In this document: positions 1 through 9,010 of the stretch, piece after piece | How the letters are laid out: each line of letters starts with the position of its first letter | Position numbering within the stretch: position 1 is the stretch's first letter | Source: Halobacteriovorax sp. | GTDB taxonomy: Bacteria; Bdellovibrionota; Bacteriovoracia; Bacteriovoracales; Bacteriovoracaceae | Assembly: GCA_002686115.1 (NCBI GenBank) | Contig: NZAF01000179.1 | Span: 1-35,611, forward strand | Direction of reading: 5' to 3' | DNA length: 35,611 nt | The notes under the pieces: generated by a model | Seen by the model: the letters and a program-made list of their open reading frames with translations, nothing else | What the model was told of the DNA's origin: nothing | Databases searched by the model: none | Translations under genes and position numbers: made by a program

Positions 1-452
1 CTTATATTATCAGAATAAGTCGATAGTTTTTTCTTATTTTCGACCTCTTCATTCATCGAAGACACAACATCATTAAAGCCATTACTATAACTTGTCACTA
101 GCTTATCTATTGTTTCAATTTCTTCTTTTGAAATTACTTCTGTATCAAATTCTTTAAGTCTTGAAATCTCGTCTCGAATAGATTCAATATTTTTTTTAAA
201 ACTACTTAAATATTTTTCATCTTTTTTAATAATGAAATATTTCTCATCCTTTCTCGCTTCAAGAAGTTTTGTAAGAAGAATTCTTACTTCATCTTTAACC
301 TTAAGTTCTCCATTAACTTTACTTTCATAAGCATTAGAAATATATCGAATCGTTAACACTGAATAGGTCATCGAAAGTGTCGTGATGACAAAAACAATAC
401 CTAGAGCTAGCCATGTTTTCATTTTAAAACTTAACGCTTTCCACATTTTCAT
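1..452 (-). CDS. N-terminal part of a membrane-anchored sensor/chemoreceptor-like protein (truncated by the window edge)
   Basis: Not in the ORF track because it has no stop in the window. Reverse translation from the ATG at 452 gives MKMWKALSFKMKTWLALGIVFVITTLSMTYSVLTIRYISNAYESKVNGELKVKDEVRILLTKLLEARKDEKYF..., open to base 1: one N-terminal TM helix followed by a helical, 4HB-like extracytoplasmic region. Confidence 0.6.
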   Translation of the reverse strand, partial: MKMWKALSFKMKTWLALGIVFVITTLSMTYSVLTIRYISNAYESKVNGELKVKDEVRILLTKLLEARKDEKYFIIKKDEKYLSSFKKNIESIRDEISRLKEFDTEVISKEEIETIDKLVTSYSNGFNDVVSSMNEEVENKKKLSTYSDNI

Positions 453-471
453 AGGGCCTCTTTCTTTGATT

Positions 472-485
472 AAATACGCGTATTT
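472..485. promoter_or_regulatory. 14-bp perfect palindrome AAATACGCGTATTT upstream of the sensor gene, possible operator
   Basis: Read directly; 20 bp upstream of the ATG at 452. Confidence 0.35.
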
Positions 486-575
486 TATTTATTTTAGCAT
501 TATAAATGTATAGTTTTTATCGGCATAAAGTTCATATTTCTTGCCATTAAAGGAGCAGAAAGATAAATTTCTTAT

Positions 576-1118
576 ATGGACAAAAATACTACAGATTACA
601 AAGAAAACTATATCCAAGCTAAAAGTGCGGTTAATTGGGATGAATACTTCATGTTTCAAGCAATTATGGCGAGTTTTAAAAGTAAAGACCCTGCGACAAA
701 GGTTGGCTGTGTATTTGTTGACCAAAACAATCACCAAATTACATTTGGCTATAACGGTTTTGTAGCGGGAATTGATGAATCAAAACTTCCTTGGGGTAAA
801 CTTAAAACAGCTCCCCTAGAACATCAAAAATATGGGTACGTTGTTCATGCGGAAGCAAATGCAATTCTTCATAGCCCCGGCTCTTTAAAAGAATCAAAGT
901 GCTACGTAACTCTCTTCCCATGTCATGAATGCGCTAAACTTTTAGCGTCATCCAAAGTTCAAGAGATTATCTATCTCCAAGATAAGCATCAAGGGACTGA
1001 ATCAAACACTATTGCTAGAAAAATATTCGATCTAACAAATATTAAATACCGTCAATTAAAACTAGCCCCAGAGAAGATAGAACAGCTAACCGATCATTTT
1101 AAACTAATGACGGAATAA
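576..1118 (+). CDS. dCMP/cytidine deaminase family protein (zinc-dependent)
   Basis: Zinc-site motifs HAEANAILH and TLFPCHECAKLL typical of the deoxycytidylate deaminase (ComEB-like) family. Confidence 0.88.
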   Translation: MDKNTTDYKENYIQAKSAVNWDEYFMFQAIMASFKSKDPATKVGCVFVDQNNHQITFGYNGFVAGIDESKLPWGKLKTAPLEHQKYGYVVHAEANAILHSPGSLKESKCYVTLFPCHECAKLLASSKVQEIIYLQDKHQGTESNTIARKIFDLTNIKYRQLKLAPEKIEQLTDHFKLMTE

Positions 1119-2389
1119 AACTGGCTTCTTTTTTTAACTTAATTTCAAAAGTAGTGTGACCATTCTTTAAAAGATATCCAAGCTCCCCACTCATACTTTC
1201 AATATTTGCCTTGGCCACAGAAAGCCCAAAACCTAGAGAGTTATTTAGATCTGTTGAAGTAAAAAAGGGATCAAACATATTTTTTATAATGTGATCTTCT
1301 ATTCCTTTTCCAGAGTCAGAGATGAATAAACTATAATGAGACTCTTGATTTTCAATTGATATTGAAACCCATTTCTTTTCATTAACTGAAGCAAAGTCTT
1401 GAGCATTTTTTAAAAGGTTTATGAGAGACTGTGTTAACAATCCCTTATGACAAAGAGCACTTACATCAAATTCGCTCTTATTATAATTTAAATCAATTGA
1501 ATGATTTGCATAGCTTCTCTCTACGACTGTTATCGCCATCATGATTGCCTCGCCTATATTTGAGACTTCACAATTTTTATCTTTAATTTTTACTACATTA
1601 GACATTGTCTTAATTATTCGCCCTAATCTATTTGTAGTATTACTTAATTTTGAAAGAGTTTCATAAATATCTTTATCATTAATATTTTTTTTCTTCAAGA
1701 GTATTTGTTAGTCGATAAACTTGACCGTGAATCAGTTGTAAAGGGTTATTAATTTCATGGGCAATAGCCCCTGCCATCTCTCCAAGAGCGGCGAATCTCT
1801 CTGCTTGAGCATTCTTCTCTTGCTTCAATTGCATTTCATAAAATAACTTAGAACGTGATTCTTCTATATAATTTACTAGATAATTTAGAGTAGAAGAAAT
1901 GATGATCCAGCCAAAAAGAGTTCTAAATTCAAGAGGATCAAAAGGCTCTAGTGGAAATGAACTTAGACCATTTGACTTAATGACTATTACCGCAACGGAA
2001 ACCTCTATCACCATAAGCCCAAAAACAATCCAGGAGGTTTTTGAGTTGTAGAATACAGATGCCATGACTGGTAAGATCATAAACCACATAAGAGTTGGAG
2101 AAATAACCTGGCCAATGCTCACATACTTTAGAGGCAAATGGTAAAGCGAAATAAAAACTAAAAAATAAACTCTATTACGATGGCACTTAGAAAACTTTGA
2201 AAATTGAAATATGAGCAAGATGACAAGGGATGTCCCCTGTATCCAAAAACCGTGGGCCACCCCATCCTTTACATAATCAAGCATAACAAGAACAAAGGTT
2301 AACGGAATTAATATCTTTATTAATGACTCTGAAATGACACCTAAATACTCATCTTTAACAATTTTTTCCATAGATTCTCTCAACGACAT
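1099..2389 (-). pseudogene. Membrane histidine kinase split into two frames (N-terminal TM + HisKA H-box in 1679..2389; HATPase in 1099..1698)
   Basis: ORF1 ends RFAALGEMAGAIAHEINNPLQLIHGQ...LEEKKY*. ORF2 continues DKDIYETLSKLSNTTNRLGRIIKTM... with N-box and G-box (LLKNAQDF, DSGKGI, GFGLSVAKANIE). The frames meet at an A8 tract (minus strand; T8 at 1685..1692). Confidence 0.75.
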
Positions 2390-2425
2390 TTATCGGTGAA
2401 GGTTAAAGAAATATTATAGAAAAAA

Positions 2426-3037
2426 TTAAAGTGCAACGATCTTTCTTGGAATCGAAAATTCCTTATTCAATTGGTGTGTTACTTGGATTGAACTTATATT
2501 AAACTCATTTAAAAGCTCATAAGTTAAAAGCTCAAGCTCTTCTCTAAGCTCTGGATCCAAACTTGAAAAAGGTTCATCTAAAAGTACAAGCCTAGGTTTA
2601 GCGGCAAGAGTTCGAACAAGTGCAACTCGTTGCTGCTCTCCCCCAGACAATTCTCTTGGATAACTATTGAGCCTATTTTCTAGTTTAACTTTTCTAAGCC
2701 ATTCCTGCGCCTGAATGAGACGTGGATTTGCATACTCTACATTTTCTTTAATCGTCATATGAGGAAAAAGAGCATAATCCTGAAAAACCATACCAATTTC
2801 TCTTTCATGTGGTGCAACTACATTTGAGTCATCAAATAATGTTCTGCCACTTAACTTGATTTGTCCCTGATCAGGATTTTCTAATCCTGCGAGAATTCTT
2901 AGTAGAGTAGACTTGCCTCTTCCCGATGCTCCTGTAACTACTAAATGATCACCTTTCTCTAGAGATAGAGAGAAGTTCGAAAATATATTTTTCTTATTAT
3001 AAGAGAATGACATATCTAATATTTCTAAAAAACTCAT
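2426..3037 (-). CDS. ABC transporter ATP-binding protein, iron(III)-type
   Basis: Walker A GASGRGKST, signature LSGGEQQRVALVRTLA, Walker B LVLLDEPFSSLD; adjacent to permease and binding protein. Confidence 0.88.
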   Translation of the reverse strand: MSFLEILDMSFSYNKKNIFSNFSLSLEKGDHLVVTGASGRGKSTLLRILAGLENPDQGQIKLSGRTLFDDSNVVAPHEREIGMVFQDYALFPHMTIKENVEYANPRLIQAQEWLRKVKLENRLNSYPRELSGGEQQRVALVRTLAAKPRLVLLDEPFSSLDPELREELELLTYELLNEFNISSIQVTHQLNKEFSIPRKIVAL

Positions 3038-4564
3038 CTAATTTTCTCCAAGTCCCACTTTATCAAGTTTTTTTCCAAGTAGAAATAATGGAACAAGCCC
3101 TGACAGAAGGATAAAAAGTGCTGAAGGTGCAGACTCAACAAGTCTTTCATCACTTGCAAGAGTATAAATACTTACTGATAAAGTTTGAAAATTTAAAGGT
3201 GAAAGAATCATTGTTGCTGGAAGCTCTTTTAACACATCTACAAATACGATAACAAAAGATGTAAGCATCGCAGCCTTCGCATATGGAAAGTACAAGTCTT
3301 TACTCTTTTTAAAGAATGAACCTGTTTGCAAGTTTATATAAGACATTAAATTTCGAGGTATGTGCTCTTGTGAGGACCTGATATTTTCATAGGCAACTGC
3401 AAAAAAACGACAGACGAGACTATAAACCAATAACAGCTTTCCACCGACAACCAGACTCTTTCCTGCTAGATCATCTACATTTTGAAATACAACAATTATT
3501 GCAATCGCTATAATACTCCCAGGAATAGCATAGCCAAGGGCACTTAATCTGATTAAGAACCTACTAATCTTATTTTTAAAAAGAGAATGGCTAAAACCAT
3601 TAACAAGAGCGAGTGCCAGACAAATAAAGCTTACAATAAACGCCATCGAAAAACTGTTAAACAAGAGGCTCAAAAATTCACTGTTAAAATATTCATACCC
3701 ACCATGAACAGTAATTTGCTTGATACAATAACTAATTGGAAAAATAAATCCTATGAGAAATGGCGTTAATACAAAGATCATTAAAAGAGAATGATTTGTA
3801 AGACTAACTTCTTTTTCCTTTAGAAGCTTCATCTTTGAAGTTGTATTATAAAAACTCTTATTTCTTCTTCCCCAACTTTCAAGAAATAAACCTGAGGCCG
3901 TAAATAGAAGAAGAATCATACTTAAATTCACTGATGCTGGTAGAGAGTAAAAGCCAAACCAAGCTCTATAAATCCCTGTGGTAAAAGTATCTATTGCAAA
4001 GTGATCAGCAACACCATAATCATTTAAAGTCTCCATACAGACAAGACCGAGTCCAGCAGCATAATATGGGCGAATCCCTTTAAGTGTTATATGAAAAAAA
4101 GTATATAACGGTGAGCGCCCTAGAGTCAGAGAAGCCTCTTCTAAATCAATATTTCTAACTGAAAATCCTGCAAGACATGACATATAAACATATGGGTAAA
4201 GTGAAATACCCATCACAAAAGATGCCCAAAATATATTTCTAGTTGAAAAAGTAAATTGAAAAGTATCTACAAAGTAATAACCCAATAGATAACCAGGACA
4301 AGCAAAGGGTAACATCATGGCTACTTTTAAAAGAGATCTTTTCGCTATTTTAAAAGAAGACAATATATAGGCCGTACCTACTCCCCACAAACTTGCCCAA
4401 AAGCATGTAAGCACAAGGAGCATTAATGTGTTTGAAACATAATGAGAAAGAACTGTGTTAACAATATGAGAAAAGGTTTCATTATAACTAAAAGCCCCAC
4501 GCGAAGGTAGGGCCATCAAAGGTAAAATTAAAATCAAGCTTATTACAGAAGCAATGATTTTCAT
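3038..4564 (-). CDS. ABC transporter permease, FbpB-like (two fused permease halves)
   Basis: Many TM segments with two permease-type modules. The ORF track starts at 4633, but an internal ATG at 4564 (MKIIASVISL) avoids overlap with the upstream gene. Confidence 0.85.
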   Translation of the reverse strand: MKIIASVISLILILPLMALPSRGAFSYNETFSHIVNTVLSHYVSNTLMLLVLTCFWASLWGVGTAYILSSFKIAKRSLLKVAMMLPFACPGYLLGYYFVDTFQFTFSTRNIFWASFVMGISLYPYVYMSCLAGFSVRNIDLEEASLTLGRSPLYTFFHITLKGIRPYYAAGLGLVCMETLNDYGVADHFAIDTFTTGIYRAWFGFYSLPASVNLSMILLLFTASGLFLESWGRRNKSFYNTTSKMKLLKEKEVSLTNHSLLMIFVLTPFLIGFIFPISYCIKQITVHGGYEYFNSEFLSLLFNSFSMAFIVSFICLALALVNGFSHSLFKNKISRFLIRLSALGYAIPGSIIAIAIIVVFQNVDDLAGKSLVVGGKLLLVYSLVCRFFAVAYENIRSSQEHIPRNLMSYINLQTGSFFKKSKDLYFPYAKAAMLTSFVIVFVDVLKELPATMILSPLNFQTLSVSIYTLASDERLVESAPSALFILLSGLVPLFLLGKKLDKVGLGEN

Positions 4565-4577
4565 AAGGTAAACTCGC

Positions 4578-5591
4578 TTATCTCCAACTTGCCAGATCCA
4601 TAAGCTTAATGGCCTTAGGAGTGTTTTCTCCAATTTTCGTTAGAGAAAGTTGGTCAAATTTCATGTCTTGAAATTTTGCCATAAGACCAGTGATTTTAAC
4701 ATCTTTTCTTGCAGGGAATTCAAAATTTGCTTCAGCGAATTGCTTTTGAGCTTTCTTTGAAATCATATACTTTATAAAAGTTCGCGCATTCTCTAAATTT
4801 GGAGCATATTTACCAATACCTAAACCAGAGATATTGATATGCGCCCCTCTTCCACTCTGATTAGGAAAGATTAATTCAACATCTTTCATCACCTTAATGT
4901 CACTTTCTTTCTTTGAAGCCCACATCTTTCCAGCGTAGTAAGAATTTACAACGGCAATAGCTCCTTGACCGTTACCCATTGCTCTTAGCTGATCTCGGTC
5001 TCCACCTTGAGGTTTTCTTGCAAAGTTTTTGACAAATCCTTTAAGCCATTTACTTGTTTTTTCCTCACCATTATTTGCAACCATCGAAGCAATAAGAGAT
5101 TGGTTATAAACATTACTTGAAGATCTTATAAGGATTTTGTCCTTATACTTCTCATCATTTAGCTGCTCATAAGTCGTAATAGTAGAGGGATCAATCTTTG
5201 ATTTATTAACTGCAAGTACTCTTGCTCTAACACTTATTGCCGCCCATAGGTCATTCTTATCTTTTAGGTGTGACGGAATAGCCGAATCAAGTTCTTTCAT
5301 CTTCAATGGTTGTAAAAGATTATAACTTGCAGCTTTCCACAGATTACCAACATCAACAGTTAAGATAATATCTGCCCCTGCTTTTTCTTTTTGAATCTTT
5401 AACCTCTCTATTAATTGAGAAGCTTTCTTAATATAGACAAGATTTACTTTAATGCCTGATTCTTTTTCAAAATCTTTTAAGATTTCTTTATCAACTGGAT
5501 AATGTCGTGACGTGTAAAGATTTAGCTCTCCAGCTGCGATTGAACACATTGCAAACATCATAAAAACGAGTATCTTTGATATATTCTTCAT
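4578..5591 (-). CDS. Fe(3+) ABC transporter periplasmic binding protein, FbpA/FutA-like
   Basis: Signal peptide, LNLYTSRHYPVDKEIL..., GQGAIAVVNSYYAGKM, HINISGLGIGKYAPN motifs of the FutA/FbpA family. Confidence 0.87.
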   Translation of the reverse strand: MKNISKILVFMMFAMCSIAAGELNLYTSRHYPVDKEILKDFEKESGIKVNLVYIKKASQLIERLKIQKEKAGADIILTVDVGNLWKAASYNLLQPLKMKELDSAIPSHLKDKNDLWAAISVRARVLAVNKSKIDPSTITTYEQLNDEKYKDKILIRSSSNVYNQSLIASMVANNGEEKTSKWLKGFVKNFARKPQGGDRDQLRAMGNGQGAIAVVNSYYAGKMWASKKESDIKVMKDVELIFPNQSGRGAHINISGLGIGKYAPNLENARTFIKYMISKKAQKQFAEANFEFPARKDVKITGLMAKFQDMKFDQLSLTKIGENTPKAIKLMDLASWR

Positions 5592-5694
5592 TAATTCTCC
5601 TATACATTTATAAGAATAAACTTGCTTAAATATTGGTTCTCAATTATCGTACATGCAGTTTGAATGGTCAAACACCGGAAGTCTAGGAGCTTTA

Positions 5695-6168
5695 ATGAAA
5701 TTGTTTAGTTCTATTATCGTATCAATTTGTCTAATGTCTTGTGCCTCTTCAAAGAAGGCTCACATCACTATGGATAAATACAATAAAGACGCCTCAGAAA
5801 TTATTAAACTTGCAAAGAGTAATGCTGACAAAGAACTGGTTAAGAAAAAAGCACTTGATCTTATTGAGACTGCTACGACTTTGCTGAGGGAATATAAAAC
5901 TGAAAACCCTGAGTGTAACACAATGCTTAACTTTATGATTGAGTCGCGAAAAGAGATGACAAAATTATCATTAGAGAAAATTGAAAAAGATTTTCATGAA
6001 GGAGAAGCCCTACCTGCCGCTCCAGATAAGTGCTATGAGCCAAAAGAACTTATTATTCACCCAGCAACTGTTGTTATCTTAACCAATGTTAAATACAACG
6101 AAGAAGGTAGACATCAGATAGTTGAAGAACTTGAAGAAGTTATTGCTCACACTGAAGTTATTGAATAG
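5695..6168 (+). CDS. Small hypothetical lipoprotein
   Basis: MKLFSSIIVSICLMSCASSKK: lipobox LMSC; AGGAG upstream of the ATG at 5695. Confidence 0.7.
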   Translation: MKLFSSIIVSICLMSCASSKKAHITMDKYNKDASEIIKLAKSNADKELVKKKALDLIETATTLLREYKTENPECNTMLNFMIESRKEMTKLSLEKIEKDFHEGEALPAAPDKCYEPKELIIHPATVVILTNVKYNEEGRHQIVEELEEVIAHTEVIE

Positions 6169-6180
6169 CCCAAAATAGAA

Positions 6181-6231
6181 AGGGGGCCCTGCAACAAGCC
6201 CCCTGACTTTTAGCCTTCCTGGCTATTTTTT
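6181..6231. terminator. Tandem hairpins between convergent genes; rho-independent terminator
   Basis: AGGGGGC(6181-6187)/GCCCCCT(6198-6204), then TAGCC-TTCCT-GGCTA (6211-6225) followed by T6. Confidence 0.8.
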
Positions 6232-6251
6232 ACATTAAGAGTAACTTCCTA

Positions 6252-7532
6252 TTACCTCTTAATTTGGAAAATCTCTTGTAACATCTGATCAGCTGTAGAA
6301 ATCGTCTTCGCGTTTGCTTGGAAATTTCTTTGTGCTGTCATTAAATTAACAAATTCATTTGCAATATCAACGTTTGAAAGTTCAATTGATTTTGAAAGAA
6401 CTTCTCCACGTCCTGCTTCTCCTGGTTTACCCATTGCTGGTTGACCAGATTTTCTAGACTCTTTAAAAAGGTTTTTACCAACCTTAAAAAGACCTTCGTT
6501 ATTTTCAAATTTTGCGACTGCAATTTGAGCAACATCTCTAGCTTCACCGTTATCGTAAACTGCTGTTAAGATCCCATCATCGTTAAAAGAAAGTGATGTT
6601 AACGTTGCTGCTGATGCACCATCTTGAGTGTGTCTCGCGATAGCTGAACCAGAACCGTATTGAGTTGAAGCATCTGTACCGTCACCACCTTCAATGATTG
6701 ATTCACCAAAGTTAAAAGCAATCTTTTGATCAGGTGCTGCACCTTTATTAAAGTTAAATGAGTTTGAACCTTCACTTTCTTGTTGTAATTGACCTTTGTC
6801 ATTAAAGATAAGTGTACCTTGTGCCATTTGCATCATCTTACCTGGTTCTCCACCTTCTGCATCAGCTCCATCAACCATTGCACGGTAAGTCCAGTTATTA
6901 TCTTCATTTTTGTTATAGTAAAGAGTGACAAGTCTTGCTGTCCCCACATTATCATAAACAGTCATTGAGTGAGAAAAGTTAGATGTTTCTTCTGGCTCAA
7001 GAGGATTGAATTCTTTTACTTCAGCTCTTGAATCAAGGTTCATTGATACATTTACCTTTTCTGTAGCTTTCGCTGCGATTGTTGTATTACCAAGTCTGAT
7101 TGGACCTTCTTTAGTAGTTATCTTACCATCTTGATTGGCTTGAAAACCTCTTACTTTATATCCATCAGCATTAACGAGATTACCTTCTTTATCAAAGTGC
7201 ATTGAACCATCTCTTGTAAACCCTGGTCCAAATGGAGCATCAACTTTAAAGAAACCGTCACCTGCAATTGCAAGGTCAGTAATTGATTCTGTTCTTGTGA
7301 CATCACCTTGAGTCATTAGTGGTTTAATGTGTGAAAGCTTAACACCTGCACCAAACTGATCACCACCATCGATACCTCTTAATGATAAGGCTAAAACATC
7401 TTGGAATTCTGCTCTAGAAGCTTTAAATCCGTTTGTTCCTGAGTTGGCGATGTTATCAGATACGACACCCATTCCTTGTCCAACTGCGTTTAAACCAGAT
7501 ACACCAATGTTAAAAGATCTTAAAATACCCAT
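6252..7532 (-). CDS. flgE: Flagellar hook protein FlgE
   Basis: MGILRSFNIGVSGLNAVGQGMGVVSDNIANSGTNGFKASRAEFQDVL N-terminus and ELSNVDIANEFVNLMTAQRNFQANAKTISTADQMLQEIFQIKR C-terminus. ATG at 7532 preceded by AGGAGGG. Confidence 0.95.
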   Translation of the reverse strand: MGILRSFNIGVSGLNAVGQGMGVVSDNIANSGTNGFKASRAEFQDVLALSLRGIDGGDQFGAGVKLSHIKPLMTQGDVTRTESITDLAIAGDGFFKVDAPFGPGFTRDGSMHFDKEGNLVNADGYKVRGFQANQDGKITTKEGPIRLGNTTIAAKATEKVNVSMNLDSRAEVKEFNPLEPEETSNFSHSMTVYDNVGTARLVTLYYNKNEDNNWTYRAMVDGADAEGGEPGKMMQMAQGTLIFNDKGQLQQESEGSNSFNFNKGAAPDQKIAFNFGESIIEGGDGTDASTQYGSGSAIARHTQDGASAATLTSLSFNDDGILTAVYDNGEARDVAQIAVAKFENNEGLFKVGKNLFKESRKSGQPAMGKPGEAGRGEVLSKSIELSNVDIANEFVNLMTAQRNFQANAKTISTADQMLQEIFQIKR

Positions 7533-7684
7533 CCTATTGTCCCTCCTAGACATTAAATTCTAGTAGAGTGTGAAATGAAAAAGAGACTAAGTCTGAAACA
7601 AAAATTCCTTTTCTGCTTCAAGGTAAGTTTACAACGACGGGCAAACTTAAGAGGTTTCCGTTAGGACCAACCACTACCTTTTCA

Positions 7685-8104
7685 TCAAACAACTACTGTC
7701 GAATCTATTTTTGTAAATACGTTTTCCTGTATGCTTCCCTTATCAATGGCCGTCACAACTTTATTTGAAGGCACATCAACAATGTAAGCAGCTTTATCTG
7801 TTATAACTAAAGAATCCCTTCCTCCTTTGGATCTAAGCTTATCCATTGCTCCTCTAAGCTTAAAGTATTCATCAGTATCAATATCTAAATTTCTTTCTTG
7901 TAATCTTTTTGCAGCATGGACGCTAAGAGAAATGCCATGCTCTTGTTGGACATCACTAATTTGTTCTTTAAGTAAGTTTTTAAATTCGTCTTGATTCTTA
8001 ACGCTTGATTCACCACCAAGTCTATCTCTAAGGTCGACCTTCTTTTGGCCTGGCACCTTATTGATGTTGGGGATAAAATAATTGTTTACGTTATTATCAA
8101 CCAA
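7685..8104 (-). CDS. TIGR02530-like flagellar operon protein
   Basis: GISLSVHAAKRLQERNLDIDTDEYFKLRGAMDKLRSKGGRDSLVITDKAAYIVDVPSNKVVTAID; position between flgD and flgE. Confidence 0.8.
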   Translation of the reverse strand: MVDNNVNNYFIPNINKVPGQKKVDLRDRLGGESSVKNQDEFKNLLKEQISDVQQEHGISLSVHAAKRLQERNLDIDTDEYFKLRGAMDKLRSKGGRDSLVITDKAAYIVDVPSNKVVTAIDKGSIQENVFTKIDSTVVV

Positions 8105-8121
8105 TTTCTTTCCTTTAAGAA

Positions 8122-8988
8122 CTACAGTTGTTCGTTAATATTATTGTACGCTTGCTTTGCAGCTTTTTGCAATCTAGGAACATTTTGCTGCGGTGCAGCC
8201 GTGTTGTTATTTTTAGGTAATTTAAAACTATCAACATCCCTTAAAAAAACTTTTTTTCCATTTTCAAGAGTTAATATCGTTTCACCATTTTCAAAATCAA
8301 CTCCGTGAACAACACCTTTAGACTTTGTCTCTGCTTTAAATTGTTGCATCTGTGAGTCCCATGCTCTTACTTCGATTCTATAGTCATCTTTAACAGCACG
8401 GATCCCATCATTTTGTTTTCCATTCCAAGAAATAGTTTGTTGTCCCTGCCCCATACTCTCTCTTTCAATTTGAGTAATAAGTTGTCCCTTTGAATCATAG
8501 ATATTTAAAAGGACATTCTTAGCAGGTTTCTCTAAGAAGAATGGAACATTCACATCACGGGACTCTCCATCATAATGAATCGAAGAACCTTTTGTTAAAA
8601 TTTCTTTTCCAAGAAAACTTGCTCCATAGAACTTAGTTTCACTTGGAGCATTACTTCCAAGGTTATCAAGTTTTGTATTCATATTTGTCATTTGTTCGAG
8701 TTGAGAAAATTGAGCAAGATCAGCTGCGAATTGTTTTTGATCCATTGGCTTCATAGGATCTTGATTAGCAAGTTGATGAGAAAGAAGTTTTAAGAATCCA
8801 TCTTTCCCCATTTTATTATGGGTTTTCTTATCGACGAATTTCCTCTCTTCCATATCCACGCCAGCAAGATCGTTAAGTTGTTCACCAACTTTTCTCGCTT
8901 CAGCACTTTTTTGCTTCACCCTCTGTGAGGCCATCTGAATATTTGAAAATGAATTTGGACCTTTGGAAGGTTTTCCTATTCCAGGCAT
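8122..8988 (-). CDS. flgD: Flagellar hook capping protein FlgD
   Basis: MGKDGFLKLLSHQLANQDPMKPMDQKQFAADLAQFSQLEQMTNMNTKL signature. Confidence 0.93.
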   Translation of the reverse strand: MPGIGKPSKGPNSFSNIQMASQRVKQKSAEARKVGEQLNDLAGVDMEERKFVDKKTHNKMGKDGFLKLLSHQLANQDPMKPMDQKQFAADLAQFSQLEQMTNMNTKLDNLGSNAPSETKFYGASFLGKEILTKGSSIHYDGESRDVNVPFFLEKPAKNVLLNIYDSKGQLITQIERESMGQGQQTISWNGKQNDGIRAVKDDYRIEVRAWDSQMQQFKAETKSKGVVHGVDFENGETILTLENGKKVFLRDVDSFKLPKNNNTAAPQQNVPRLQKAAKQAYNNINEQL

Positions 8989-9010
8989 TCTACCCTCTTG
9001 ATGTTAGTAG

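Noticed and set aside
489-765. ORFs 489..737 (-) and 541..765 (+)
   Set aside because: Overlap the dCMP deaminase start; no recognisable features; shadow ORFs.
6341-6802. ORFs 6341..6547 and 6599..6802 within flgE
   Set aside because: Alternative-frame translations of the FlgE coding sequence with biased composition.
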